Shown: positions 8,776-20,141, counted from the first letter of the stretch. The stretch is 64,000 nucleotides of DNA from Pseudoxanthomonas mexicana (GCF_001556105.1 NZ_LSIF01000009.1:62001-126000); one strand, 5' to 3'. Notes: generated by a model from the sequence alone, not told the origin. A program made the numbers and translations.

Positions 8776-9387
8776 ATGACGAAGCGTCTTCCCTTGTTAC
8801 TCGCATTGCTGCTCACGACCGTGGGGGGCGACGCCCTCGCGCGCGAGGGCCATATCCGTCATCCCTTCCTCGCCCAACAACCGAAGGCGGCGCCGGAGGA
8901 AGTGCTGCTGGCGGTGGAGATTCCCGCCGGCAGTTTCACCAAGTACGAAATCAACGACGAGGGCTTGGTCTACGTGGACCGATTCCAGTCGATGCCGGTC
9001 GCCTATCCTGCGAACTACGGGTCGATGCCACGCACGCTGGCCGGCGATGGCGACCCGCTCGATGCGCTGGTGCTGACGCGCGAGCCGTTGCATCCCGGCG
9101 TGCTGGTGAAGTTCCGCCCCATCGGCGTGCTGCGCATGATCGACGCGGGCGAGCGCGACGAGAAGATCATCGGCGTGCCGACCGACAAGATCGATCCGAC
9201 CTATTCCAACATCCGCGACCTGGCCGACCTGCCCGAGATCGAACGCCAGCGCATCGAGGCGTTCTTCCGCGTCTACAAGGACCTGCCGAAGGGTCGCAAT
9301 CCCGTGCAGCTCAACGGCTATGGCGATGCGAAGGAAGCGAAGGCGCTGATCCAGGCGTCGCTGGAGCGCTTCGCCGCACAGCCGTAG
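8776..9387 (+). CDS. ppa: Exported family I inorganic pyrophosphatase
   Basis: Hydrolyses pyrophosphate to two phosphates. The signature DGDPLDALVL (D91, D93, D96) is intact, and YPANYG and the C-terminal LNGYGDAKEAKALI are family-typical. Unlike the usual ~175-residue cytoplasmic enzyme, this 203-residue protein begins with a signal peptide (RLPLLLALLLTTVGGDALA), so it should act in the periplasm. AGGAA 7 nt before ATG 8776 sets the start. It is the last gene of the phosphatase cluster, 29 nt after the metallophosphoesterase. A housekeeping cytoplasmic pyrophosphatase would be expected elsewhere in the genome. Confidence 0.93.
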   Translation: MTKRLPLLLALLLTTVGGDALAREGHIRHPFLAQQPKAAPEEVLLAVEIPAGSFTKYEINDEGLVYVDRFQSMPVAYPANYGSMPRTLAGDGDPLDALVLTREPLHPGVLVKFRPIGVLRMIDAGERDEKIIGVPTDKIDPTYSNIRDLADLPEIERQRIEAFFRVYKDLPKGRNPVQLNGYGDAKEAKALIQASLERFAAQP

Positions 9388-9405
9388 GGCGGGCCCAGGC
9401 CCGCC
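9388..9405. repeat. GC-rich hairpin after ppa
   Basis: GGCGGGCC and GGCCCGCC flank a 2-nt loop directly after the ppa stop codon. There is no T-run, so it is more likely an mRNA-stabilising or repeat-type hairpin than a terminator. The true terminator candidate follows at 9457. Confidence 0.5.
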
Positions 9406-9456
9406 GTCGCACGCGACAAGCGAACGTGGTGGTTGGAAGCCCGATGACGGACAAGG

Positions 9457-9483
9457 AAAAGGCGAGCCGAGGCCCGCCTTTTT
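9457..9483. terminator. Bidirectional terminator between ppa and the aminotransferase
   Basis: AGGCGAGCC and GGCCCGCCT pair with one mismatch. A-tract upstream and TTTTT downstream give U-tracts on both strands. It sits between two convergent genes. Confidence 0.7.
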
Positions 9484-9503
9484 CGTCGCATGGGCCGATA
9501 GGA

Positions 9504-11000
9504 TCAGGCGGCCGCGGCCTGGCTGATGCGCGGACCCTCGCGCAATGCCTTGCCGACCATGCCGACCAGCAGATCCAGCTCCTCGGCGGCCATGGCGAAG
9601 TGCGGGGTGAAGCGCAGCGAGTTGGCGCCGCCATGGATGACGTTCAAACCCTGCTGGCGCAGCCATTCCTCGGTGGAACCGGTGCCGTAACACTTGAACG
9701 CCGGCGACAGTTCGCACGAGAACAGCAGGCCGGTGCCCTGCACGTTGGTGATCAGGCCGCCGAGTTCGCCCTGCAGCTGCTGCAGCTTCTGCACCGCTTC
9801 GACGCCGCGCTTGCGGATGTTCTCGCGCACCTGCGGGGTCAGCTGCGCCAGCGTGGCGCAGGCCACGTCCAGCGCACGCGGGTTGGTGGTCATGGTGTTG
9901 CCGTATACGCCCTTGCGGTACAGGCCGGCAGCGCGCTCGTTCACGGCCAGCACCGACAGCGGGTACTGGGCAGCGTTGAGCGCCTTGGAGTAGGTCTCCA
10001 TGTCCGGCGCATCCAGCCCTTCGAAGCCCGGGTAGTCGACGATGGACAGCACGCCATGCGCACGCAGGCCGGCCTGGATGGAGTCCACCAGGAACAGGCT
10101 GCCGTGGCTGCGGGTCAGCTCGCGCGCAGCGGCGTAGAACGCCGGCGGCACCGAACGGCCCGGGTCGCCTTCGCCCATCACCGGCTCCAGGAACACGGCT
10201 TCGACGAACCAGCCCTTGCTCTCTGCATCGGCGAAGGCCTGCTTCAGCGCCTCCACGTCGTACGGCGGGATGGCGATGACCGAATCCTCGCCGCGGTAGC
10301 TGGCCAGGTGCTGCTGGTAGGACTTGCGCGAGGAATCCGAGTACAGCGCCGGACGCTCGGTGCGGCCATGAAAGCTGCCCTTCACCACGATGCGCTTGAT
10401 GGTGCGGCCGGCATGGCGGCCGTCCGGATCGGTCATCAGCTTGCTGTTGATGTCGGCGATGCGCGCGGCCAGGCCGACGGATTCGGAGCCGGAGTTCAGG
10501 CACAGGAACTTCGCGAACGGGCAGCCGCCGCGGGTGTGGCCGATCTCCTTGCGCAGGGCGCGGTCGAAGCGCAGCTGCGACAGGCTGGGGGTCATGATGT
10601 TGGCCATCACCTGTGGGCGGGCCATCGCTTCCAGCACGGCGGCGGGCGTGTGGCCGAAGCCGAGCATGCCGTAGCCACCGGCGTCGTACAGCACGGCGCC
10701 ATTGAGCGTGACCACCCACGGGCCGCGCGCGGCCAGCGCGATGTACGGGTTGATGGCGTCGTCCGCGTAGAAGTTGACGTAGCCGGCCTGTACGGCGCGC
10801 AGCTGTTCGGCCTCGTCGAGTGCGAACAGTTCGGCGAACTCGTCCTGCAGGCGGGCGTGCTCGGCGGCGGCGGCTTCGATGACGGCCACCAGGTCCGGGT
10901 GGCCCTTGGCGAGGCGTTCGACGGTGGCGTCGTCCAGGCCATGGGTCAGGCGCTGGCCCGGGTGGGCGCGCAGCGGGGCGAGATGGGCGGTCAGGGCCAT
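9504..11000 (-). CDS. Class III PLP-dependent aminotransferase, divergent member
   Basis: A 498-residue cytosolic aminotransferase of the ornithine/acetylornithine/GABA group. PLP-fold landmarks are NSGSES (169-174), GSFHGRTERP (208-217), the cofactor Asp D306, and the probable Schiff-base lysine K339 in YSKALN. The usual DEVQ(T/S)G after the strand is DSIQAG here, so the acidic residue following the cofactor Asp is replaced. A long N-terminal extension (~90 residues) precedes the catalytic fold. It diverges from an Lrp/AsnC regulator across a 119-bp AT-richer gap, suggesting amino-acid-responsive control. The substrate is unknown; lysine or ornithine-type omega-amino acids are candidates by analogy only. 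Confidence 0.85.
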   Translation of the reverse strand: MALTAHLAPLRAHPGQRLTHGLDDATVERLAKGHPDLVAVIEAAAAEHARLQDEFAELFALDEAEQLRAVQAGYVNFYADDAINPYIALAARGPWVVTLNGAVLYDAGGYGMLGFGHTPAAVLEAMARPQVMANIMTPSLSQLRFDRALRKEIGHTRGGCPFAKFLCLNSGSESVGLAARIADINSKLMTDPDGRHAGRTIKRIVVKGSFHGRTERPALYSDSSRKSYQQHLASYRGEDSVIAIPPYDVEALKQAFADAESKGWFVEAVFLEPVMGEGDPGRSVPPAFYAAARELTRSHGSLFLVDSIQAGLRAHGVLSIVDYPGFEGLDAPDMETYSKALNAAQYPLSVLAVNERAAGLYRKGVYGNTMTTNPRALDVACATLAQLTPQVRENIRKRGVEAVQKLQQLQGELGGLITNVQGTGLLFSCELSPAFKCYGTGSTEEWLRQQGLNVIHGGANSLRFTPHFAMAAEELDLLVGMVGKALREGPRISQAAAA

Positions 11001-11054
11001 GGAAGTGCTCCGGCAGGAAACGGCAAACCCGTATTATCGGGAATAATTCGTCAT

Positions 11055-11083
11055 TTGACAGTTGTGAACTGCGCGCATTTAGG
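11055..11083 (+). promoter_or_regulatory. Promoter candidate of the Lrp/AsnC gene
   Basis: A consensus -35 TTGACA (11055-11060) is followed after 17 bp by TTTAGG (11078-11083), a weak -10. On the other strand TTCACA, 17 bp, TATTCC (within 11041-11075) could serve the aminotransferase. Confidence 0.4.
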
Positions 11084-11089
11084 GGATAT

Positions 11090-11106
11090 TTCGTCGATTC
11101 GACGAA
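11090..11106. promoter_or_regulatory. Perfect palindrome, candidate Lrp/AsnC operator
   Basis: TTCGTCGA-T-TCGACGAA is a perfect inverted repeat 13 bp before the regulator's ATG, placed about where its transcript would start. A related half-site, TTCGTCATTTGAC, lies at 11047-11059 over the -35. The two sites would let the regulator control itself and the divergent aminotransferase. Confidence 0.5.
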
Positions 11107-11119
11107 TCTCGCCTGTTCA

Positions 11120-13778
<2,659 letters not shown>

Positions 13779-13832
13779 TGCCGGTTCCGTCCTCGGCCGG
13801 GGAACCATCCGGCGCCGGGGCGGTCTTTTCCA

Positions 13833-13857
13833 GTCCGGGCCAAGGGGATGCCCGGAC
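13833..13857. other. Hairpin between tgt and yajC
   Basis: GTCCGGGC and GCCCGGAC flank a 9-nt loop. It has no T-run, so it may be an attenuator or processing hairpin inside the operon. A CATAAT hexamer at 13877-13882 may give yajC its own promoter. Confidence 0.4.
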
Positions 13858-13916
13858 GGCCCCCGTCGGCGCGTGGCATAATCCCCGGCTGCTTTTGATA
13901 CCGACTGGACAAGTCC

Positions 13917-14249
13917 ATGAATCTGCTTGATTTCTTCGTTGCCCCCGTGTTCGCCCAGGCCGCTCCGGCACAACAGGGCATGGGTACCTTGGTGTTGATG
14001 CCAATCCTGCTGGTCGTCATGTTTGTATTCATGATCTGGCCGCAGATGAAGCGTGCCAAACAGCATCGGGCCATGCTCGAAAAGCTGTCCAAGGGTGATG
14101 AGGTGATCACCTCCAGCGGCATCGCCGGCACCGTCACCGACATCGGCGACAACTTCGTGACCATCGAAGTGGCCGACAACGTGCGCATCCGCGTGCAGAA
14201 GGCCGCGGTGGGCAACGTGCTGCCGAAGGGCACGCTGAAGTCCGCCTGA
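13917..14249 (+). CDS. yajC: Preprotein translocase subunit YajC
   Basis: A 110-residue inner-membrane protein that joins SecDF in the holotranslocon. It has one transmembrane helix (LVLMPILLVVMFVFMIWPQ, ~23-41) followed by the cytoplasmic domain, with RAKQHRAMLEKLSKGDEVIT and the SGIAGTVTDIGDNFVTIEVA barrel. Length and position just before secD are standard. Confidence 0.96.
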   Translation: MNLLDFFVAPVFAQAAPAQQGMGTLVLMPILLVVMFVFMIWPQMKRAKQHRAMLEKLSKGDEVITSSGIAGTVTDIGDNFVTIEVADNVRIRVQKAAVGNVLPKGTLKSA

Positions 14250-14348
14250 TCCATCCCGTCCCGTCGCTCGCGCGGGGGGAAGGTTTCCCGTTTCATTCCG
14301 AACCACTGTTGAGCGCGTGCCCGGAACGGGCCTGCGCGGGTCGCCACG

Positions 14349-16232
14349 ATGCTTGAATTCCCTCGCTGGAAATATGCCCTGATCCTGATCGTCGTGTTGG
14401 CGAGCGCGTTGTACGCGCTGCCCAACCTGTATCCGCAGGATCCCTCGGTGCAGATCACCGCCAACCGTGGCTTCGCCATCGATACCGCGCTGCGTGGCCG
14501 CGTCGATGCCGCGCTGAAGGAGGTGGGGGTGCAGGCCAAGGAGGTCGACACCGAGGCCGCCAGCATGCTCGTGCGCCTGCCCAGCCTGGATGCGCAGACC
14601 GCGGCCAACGATGCGCTGCGCAAGGCGCTGGGCGAGGACTATCTGGTCGCGCTGAACCTGGCGTCCACCGTGCCGGACTGGATGGCCAACTTCGGCGCAC
14701 GTCCGATGGTGCAGGGCCTGGACCTGCAGGGCGGCGTGCACTTCGTGCTGCAGGTCGACCAGAAGGCCGCGCTGGACAAGCGCGTCGACGGCTACCTGGA
14801 AGACACCCGCGTCACCCTGCGCGACAAGCGCATCCGCTATACCGCGGTCGAACGCCGCCCGAACAACAGCATCGTGGTCACGCTGGCCGATGATGAGGAT
14901 GTGCCGGCGGCGCAGCAGGCATTGGCGCAGACCCTCAGCTCGCGCGGCAACAACGCCAGCACGCTGGCGACCGGTTCGGGCCTGAGCTACCAGGCCGCGG
15001 GCCAGCAGATCACCATCGGCCTGCCGCAGGCGGAGCTGGAGCAGATCGCCAGCGAGGCGATCGAGCAGAACCTGACCACGCTGCGCAACCGCATCAACGA
15101 GATCGGCGTGGCCGAGCCGATCATCCAGCGCCAGGGCAACGACCGCGTGGTCGTGCAGCTGCCCGGCGTGCAGGACACCGCCGAGGCCAAGCGCCTGATC
15201 GGCGCGACCGCCACGCTCGAGTTCCGCGCCGTCGTGGAAGGCAACGCCGCCGACGCCGTGGCCAGTGGCCGCATCCCGCCGGAAGCCAAGGTCTTCCAGC
15301 TGCGCGACAACGGCGGCCCGGTGCTGCTCAACAAGCGCGTGCTGGTTTCGGGTGACGAGATGGTCAATGCCCGCGTCGGCGTGGACAACAACGGCGCACC
15401 GGCCGTGGACGTGACCCTCAACAACATCGCCGGCCAGCGCATGTTCGACTACACCAGCGCCAACGTCGGCAAGCTGATGTCGGTGGTCTACATCGAGCGC
15501 GTGCCGACCGTGACGATGGTCGATGGCAAGGAAGTGCGCAGCGTGCGCGTGCGCGAGGAAGCGCTGTCGCCGACCCGCATCGCCGGTGTGTTCGGCAAGA
15601 ACTTCCAGACCACCGGCCTGGAGAAGACCGAAGCCGACAACCTGGCCAAGCTGTTGCGGGCCGGTTCGCTGGCCGCGCCGATGGACTTCATCGAGGAACG
15701 CGTGGTGGGCCCCAGCCTGGGCGCCGAGAACGTCGCCCGCGGCACCAAGGCGGTGGTGTACTCCTTCGTCTTCGCGCTGGCGTTCTTCCTGGTGTACTAC
15801 CGCATGTTCGGCCTGATCACCTGCGTCGCGCTGCTGCTCAACCTGGTGATGGTGGTGGCGGTGATGTCGCTGTTCGGCGCGACCATGACGCTGCCCGGCT
15901 TCGCCGGCCTGGCGCTGACCATCGGCATGTCGGTGGACGCCAACGTGCTGATCAACGAGCGCATACGCGAAGAACTGCGGGCGGGGGTGCCGCCGCAGGC
16001 GGCCATCGCGACCGGCTACGACAAGGCGTCGGGCACCATCTTCGACTCCAACATGACCGCACTGCTCGCCGGCGTGGCGCTGTACGCCTTCGGCACCGGT
16101 CCGCTGAAGGGCTTCGCGGTGACGATGGTCATCGGCATCCTGACCTCGGTGTTCACGGCGGTCACCGTTTCTCGCGGCATCGCCACCCTGATCTACGGCG
16201 GCCGCCGCAAGATCAAGTCCATCGCCATCTGA
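14349..16232 (+). CDS. secD: Protein translocase subunit SecD
   Basis: A 627-residue inner-membrane subunit that uses the proton gradient to pull exported proteins into the periplasm. TM1 is at residues ~7-25, followed by a large periplasmic P1 region (GLDLQGGVHFVLQVD marks its start). The C-terminal TM2-6 block includes LTIGMSVDANVLINERIREE with the essential Asp of the family, and ITCVALLLNLVMVVAVM. It is separated from secF by 13 nt with a ribosome-binding site in the gap, and is about 12 residues longer than the E. coli protein. Confidence 0.97.
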   Translation: MLEFPRWKYALILIVVLASALYALPNLYPQDPSVQITANRGFAIDTALRGRVDAALKEVGVQAKEVDTEAASMLVRLPSLDAQTAANDALRKALGEDYLVALNLASTVPDWMANFGARPMVQGLDLQGGVHFVLQVDQKAALDKRVDGYLEDTRVTLRDKRIRYTAVERRPNNSIVVTLADDEDVPAAQQALAQTLSSRGNNASTLATGSGLSYQAAGQQITIGLPQAELEQIASEAIEQNLTTLRNRINEIGVAEPIIQRQGNDRVVVQLPGVQDTAEAKRLIGATATLEFRAVVEGNAADAVASGRIPPEAKVFQLRDNGGPVLLNKRVLVSGDEMVNARVGVDNNGAPAVDVTLNNIAGQRMFDYTSANVGKLMSVVYIERVPTVTMVDGKEVRSVRVREEALSPTRIAGVFGKNFQTTGLEKTEADNLAKLLRAGSLAAPMDFIEERVVGPSLGAENVARGTKAVVYSFVFALAFFLVYYRMFGLITCVALLLNLVMVVAVMSLFGATMTLPGFAGLALTIGMSVDANVLINERIREELRAGVPPQAAIATGYDKASGTIFDSNMTALLAGVALYAFGTGPLKGFAVTMVIGILTSVFTAVTVSRGIATLIYGGRRKIKSIAI

Positions 16233-16245
16233 CGGGAGACAGAAG

Positions 16246-17220
16246 ATGAGCCTTTTCCCGTTGCGGCTGATTCCGCACACCACCAACTTCAACTTCATGC
16301 GCGTGCGCTGGGTGTCCATCGGCATCGCGGCGCTGCTGGCCCTCGCCGCGATCGGCGCCATCGCGTTCAAGAGCTTCAACTTCGCGCTGGACTTCACCGG
16401 CGGCACCGTCGTGGAACTGCGCTTCCAGACGCCGCCGAAGGTCGATGAAGTGCGCGAGCGCCTCGAAGCCGGCGGCTACGGCAGCGCGCAGGTGCAGACC
16501 TTCGGCACCGGTAGCGATCTGCTGGTGCGCCTGCAGCCGCGCGAGGACGCCGGCACGGCGGAAGGCGCCGAAGCGAGCAACCGGACCGCAGCGGACGTGC
16601 TGCGCCTGGCGTCGAGCGAAGGCAACAAGGCGACCGTGATGCGCAGCGAATTCGTCGGTCCGCAGGTCGGCAAGGAACTCGCGCTCAATGGCCTGTACAC
16701 GCTGCTGTTCGTGGTGGTCGGCTTCCTGATCTACATCGCCGCGCGCTTCGAGTGGAAGTTCGCCATCTCGGCCATCGTGACCACCCTGGCCGACGTGCTG
16801 ATCGTGGCCGGCTTCTTCGCGGCCAGCGGCATCGAGTTCGACCTGACCATCCTGGCCGGCCTGCTGTCGGTGATGGGCTTCTCGATCAACGACAAGATCG
16901 TGGTGTTCGACCGCGTGCGCGAGAACTTCCGCAACCTGCGCGCCGAGCCGATGGAGATCCTGAACCGCTCGATCAACCAGACGCTGTCGCGCACGATCAT
17001 CACCTCGTTCGTCGCCTTCCTCACCGTGTTCGCCCTGTACTTGTACGGTGGTGGCTCGCTGGAAGGCATGGCGCTGTCGCAGATGATCGGCATCGTGCTG
17101 GGCACGGTCTCGTCGATCTTCGTGGCCTGCCCGCTGCTGACCCTGGGCTTCCTGACGGTCACCAAGCAGGACCTGATGCCGAAGGCAAAGGACGAGGCGC
17201 TGCTGGCGCGTCGTCCCTGA
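16246..17220 (+). CDS. secF: Protein translocase subunit SecF
   Basis: The 324-residue partner of SecD. TM1 (~20-40) is followed by FALDFTGGTVVELRFQ, then the membrane block with LAGLLSVMGFSINDKIVVFDRVREN, which carries the conserved Asp, and the typical SRTIITS loop. A ribosome-binding site (GGGAGACAGAAG) precedes ATG 16246. It is the last gene of the queA-secF block; a strong terminator follows. Confidence 0.97.
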   Translation: MSLFPLRLIPHTTNFNFMRVRWVSIGIAALLALAAIGAIAFKSFNFALDFTGGTVVELRFQTPPKVDEVRERLEAGGYGSAQVQTFGTGSDLLVRLQPREDAGTAEGAEASNRTAADVLRLASSEGNKATVMRSEFVGPQVGKELALNGLYTLLFVVVGFLIYIAARFEWKFAISAIVTTLADVLIVAGFFAASGIEFDLTILAGLLSVMGFSINDKIVVFDRVRENFRNLRAEPMEILNRSINQTLSRTIITSFVAFLTVFALYLYGGGSLEGMALSQMIGIVLGTVSSIFVACPLLTLGFLTVTKQDLMPKAKDEALLARRP

Positions 17221-17246
17221 GTCGACCGGTTACCGGAAAAGAAAAA

Positions 17247-17272
17247 GGCCGCGCATTGCGCGGCCTTTTTTT
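17247..17272 (+). terminator. Strong Rho-independent terminator after secF
   Basis: GGCCGCGC-ATT-GCGCGGCC is a perfect 8-bp stem followed by seven T, 27 nt after the secF stop codon. Confidence 0.9.
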
Positions 17273-17280
17273 GCTGCTCC

Positions 17281-17421
17281 TGTAGGAGCGACGTGAGTCG
17301 CGACCGCACGGCCAGATTGGCCGGTTCAATGGTTTGGAGACAGTCGATCAGATGGGGCGGTCGCTCGGCCAACGGCTATCGAGTGCTCCGGTTTCCGGTC
17401 GCGACTCACGTCGCTCCTACA
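17281..17421. repeat. REP-like inverted repeat, copy 2 (long spacer)
   Basis: Perfectly complementary 25-nt arms at 17281-17305 and 17397-17421 are 91 nt apart. The arm core is TAGGAGCGACGTGAGTCGCG, a variant of the copies at 488 and 22279. It lies between the convergent genes secF and suhB, and no gene is seen in the loop. Confidence 0.85.
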
Positions 17422-17436
17422 GGTGAACGCGAGCGG

Positions 17437-18258
17437 TCAGCCGTTGAACGACGCCGCGTAGCCCGACGAGACGATGGTCTTCTGCAGTGCTTCGGCGACC
17501 TTGAGGTTGCCGGCGACGATCTGGCGGGGCAGGGCGGTGCGGCCGTCGATCTTGCCGAGCGCGGCGCCGCGGAAATCGCAGACCTTGCCGCCTGCCTCGC
17601 GCACCAGCAGCACGCCGGCCGCGATGTCCCAGTCCTTCACGCCGGCCTCGAAGTAGGCGTCGGCGCGGCCGCAGGCGACGTAGGCCAGGTCGAGCGCGGC
17701 CGAACCGGTGCGGCGGATGTCCTCGGCGTGCACCAGCAACTCGCGGACGCATTCCAGCTGCGCGCCGGCGCGGGCGCGCTCACGCGGCGGGAACCCGGTG
17801 GTGATGACGGTGCCGACGAGCTCCTTGCGGTCGGCCACGCGAATGCGGCGTTCGTTGAGCTGTGCGCCCGCACCACGGCTGGCGGTGAACAGGTCGTTGC
17901 GCAGGGGGTCGAAAATGACGGCATCGGTCGGTTCGCCGTTGTCCACCAGCGCGATGGACACGCAATAATGCGGGAAGCCACGCAGGTAATTGCTGGTGCC
18001 GTCCAGCGGATCGATCACGAAGGTGTAGCGCCCGTTGATCTGGGCGCCGCTCTCTTCGCCGACGAAGCCGTAATCCGGATAGGCACGGCGCAGCTCCTTG
18101 ATGATGACCTTCTCGGCGTCAGCGTCCACCTCGCTCGCGTAATCCATCCGTTCCTTCTGCACCACGTTCAGCGCATCCAGCTTGTTGATGCTGCGCAACA
18201 GCACGTTGCCTGCCAGGCGGGCGGCCTTGGTCATGACGGTGACGACGGGCTTTTGCAT
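17437..18258 (-). CDS. suhB: Inositol-1-monophosphatase SuhB
   Basis: A 273-residue Mg-dependent phosphatase of the inositol monophosphatase family. In enterobacteria SuhB also joins the rRNA antitermination complex. Metal-binding motifs are [15 protein letters not shown] and the C-terminal [32 protein letters not shown] is also diagnostic. Start set at 18258 ([17 protein letters not shown]), matching family N-termini; the frame stays open upstream. Divergent from trmJ, a pairing common in gammaproteobacteria. Confidence 0.94.
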   Translation of the reverse strand: MQKPVVTVMTKAARLAGNVLLRSINKLDALNVVQKERMDYASEVDADAEKVIIKELRRAYPDYGFVGEESGAQINGRYTFVIDPLDGTSNYLRGFPHYCVSIALVDNGEPTDAVIFDPLRNDLFTASRGAGAQLNERRIRVADRKELVGTVITTGFPPRERARAGAQLECVRELLVHAEDIRRTGSAALDLAYVACGRADAYFEAGVKDWDIAAGVLLVREAGGKVCDFRGAALGKIDGRTALPRQIVAGNLKVAEALQKTIVSSGYAASFNG

Positions 18259-18340
18259 GCGAACGAACCTCGGACAGGCGTGGGGTGGGGCGAAACGAGT
18301 GGAAAAGAGCAGCACGGCGCAGAGGCCGGCCCGCGCAGTT

Positions 18341-18346
18341 TACCAT
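18341..18346 (+). promoter_or_regulatory. -10-like hexamer 8 nt before trmJ (leaderless candidate)
   Basis: TACCAT is followed by only 8 nt (TTGCCCCC, no Shine-Dalgarno) before ATG 18355, as expected for a transcript that begins at the start codon. Confidence 0.35.
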
Positions 18347-18354
18347 TTGCCCCC

Positions 18355-19161
18355 ATGAACACGCCCGTCTCCTTCACCGAATCCCTTTCCTCGGCCGCCG
18401 CGACCCGCCTTCGCGTGGTGCTGGTCGGCACGCAGCACCCCGGCAACATCGGAGCGGCCGCGCGCGCCCTGAAAACCATGGGGCTGGCCCGCCTGGTGCT
18501 GGTCGCACCCGAGGACTATCCCGCCGACGAGGCCTACCGGCGTGCGGCCGGTGCCGACGACCTGCTGGGCGAGGCGCCGGTAGTGGCCTCGCTGGCCGAG
18601 GCCGTCGCCGACTGCCACCTCGTGCTGGGATGTACGGCGCGCAGCCGCCGTGTCCAGCTCGATGAGCATGCGCCCCGACAGGCCGCTGCGCTGGCCGTCG
18701 GCCGTGCGATGGCGGGGGCCGAAGTAGCGCTGGTGTTCGGTCGCGAGCGTACCGGCCTGAGCAACGAGGAGTTGCAGCTCTGCCATGCGGCCGTGCACAT
18801 CCCCGCCAATCCGGAATACAGCTCGCTGAATCTGGCGGCGGCGGTGCAGGTGCTGGCCTACGAACTGAGGATGGCCTTGCTCGAGGGTAGGCCGGCGACG
18901 GAGCCGGTGCCGCTCCACCCTGACGAGATTCCCGCCAGCCATGCGCACATGGAAGGTTTTTTCGCGCAGCTTGGCGACACCCTGGACGCGATCGATTTCC
19001 ACAAGGGCCGCGCACCGGATTCGGCGATGCGCAAGCTGCGGCGCTTGTTCGCCAAGGCCGACCTGAACGAGCAGGAAGTACGCTTGCTGCGCGGCATCTT
19101 GGCCGACGCCCAGCGCATGGCGCGGCTGGCGGGCGGCGGCGGGGCCGGATCACTGTCTTGA
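18355..19161 (+). CDS. trmJ: tRNA (cytidine/uridine-2'-O-)-methyltransferase TrmJ
   Basis: A SPOUT-family enzyme that methylates the ribose of nucleotide 32 in tRNA anticodon loops using SAM. The 268-residue protein has the N-terminal block VGTQHPGNIGAAARALKTMG, the motif LVFGRERTGLSNEEL, and the knot with NPEYSSLNLAAAVQVLAYEL. A C-terminal extension (~170-268) matches TrmJ. Its stop overlaps the TTG proposed for the next gene. Confidence 0.94.
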   Translation: MNTPVSFTESLSSAAATRLRVVLVGTQHPGNIGAAARALKTMGLARLVLVAPEDYPADEAYRRAAGADDLLGEAPVVASLAEAVADCHLVLGCTARSRRVQLDEHAPRQAAALAVGRAMAGAEVALVFGRERTGLSNEELQLCHAAVHIPANPEYSSLNLAAAVQVLAYELRMALLEGRPATEPVPLHPDEIPASHAHMEGFFAQLGDTLDAIDFHKGRAPDSAMRKLRRLFAKADLNEQEVRLLRGILADAQRMARLAGGGGAGSLS

Positions 19162-20141
19162 GCTCACGTTTTCCGATAGGCTGCCGCCATCGTTCTGGCG
19201 GGCGCCTATCGTTGCGTACAACCTGGTTCCGCCTGGCGCTGGTCGCGATCGGCGCTGCTCTGCTTCCCGCCGCCGTCGCCCCGGCGAACGCCGCCGGCGA
19301 CGAACGCGTCCTCGTCCTGGGGCGCATCAGCGACGATCCCAAGGCGCATTACGAACAGCTCAAGCCGCTGCTGGACTATGTGGTCCCGCGGATGCGCGAT
19401 GTCGGCATCACCGAAGGCCGCATCCTGATGGCGCGCGACGCCCAGCAGATGACCAGCTACCTGCGCCGTGGCCGGGTGGACTGGGTCACCGAAACCGCCG
19501 GGACCGGCATGCGCCTGCAGGAGCGCGCCGGCGCGCGTCCCGTGCTGCTGACCGAGCGCGGTGGCGTCAGCCGCTACCACGGGGTGTTCTTCGTCCGGCG
19601 CGACAGTGGGCTGGAGCGGCTGGCGGATCTGAAGGGGCGCACCGTGGCGTTCCAGAACACGGCCTCGACCAGTGCGTACTTCGCGCCCTCCGTGGCCCTG
19701 CTCGACGCCGGGCAGCGGATGGAGATCCTGCTGTCGCCGATGGACCGCCCATCGGCGGATGCCGTGGGCTACGTGTTCGCGCGCTCAGAGCTCAACATCG
19801 CGGCCTGGGTGCACAAGCGCCTCGTCGATGCCGGCGTGGTCAGCAACCTGGACTGGGAAGACGTACGCCGCATGCCGCCCGCCTTTCGCCGCGATTTCCG
19901 CGTGATCCACGAGACCCAGGATTTCCCGCGCGCGCTGGAGATGGTCCGCGGCGACCTCGATCCCAAGGTCGAGGCACGCCTGCGCGAGGTGCTGCTGGAA
20001 GCCGCCAGCGATCCCGCCGCGCGCGACGCACTCAAGGTCTTCTTCCGCACCACCCGGTTCCTGCCGGTGGATCCGGCCTCGCAGCAGGCGCTGGATGACC
20101 TGCGCCGCGGCGTGACCCGCGTCCGGGAGCAGGTGGAATGA
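19158..20141 (+). CDS. PhnD/SsuA-like periplasmic substrate-binding protein
   Basis: A ~327-residue type II periplasmic binding protein of the phosphate/phosphonate (PhnD-like) group, with no ABC transporter genes beside it. The signal peptide is WFRLALVAIGAALLPAAVAPANA. The mature part contains the lobe I region KPLLDYVVPRM, TETAGTGM and KGRTVAFQNTASTSAYFAP. No ATG or GTG fits the signal peptide: TTG 19158, overlapping the trmJ stop, or TTG 19212 are the choices. Its stop overlaps the next gene by 4 nt (ATGA), so it probably delivers ligand information to the adjoining GGDEF-EAL sensor rather than to a transporter. That role is inference. Confidence 0.8.
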   Translation: MSSRFPIGCRHRSGGRLSLRTTWFRLALVAIGAALLPAAVAPANAAGDERVLVLGRISDDPKAHYEQLKPLLDYVVPRMRDVGITEGRILMARDAQQMTSYLRRGRVDWVTETAGTGMRLQERAGARPVLLTERGGVSRYHGVFFVRRDSGLERLADLKGRTVAFQNTASTSAYFAPSVALLDAGQRMEILLSPMDRPSADAVGYVFARSELNIAAWVHKRLVDAGVVSNLDWEDVRRMPPAFRRDFRVIHETQDFPRALEMVRGDLDPKVEARLREVLLEAASDPAARDALKVFFRTTRFLPVDPASQQALDDLRRGVTRVREQVE

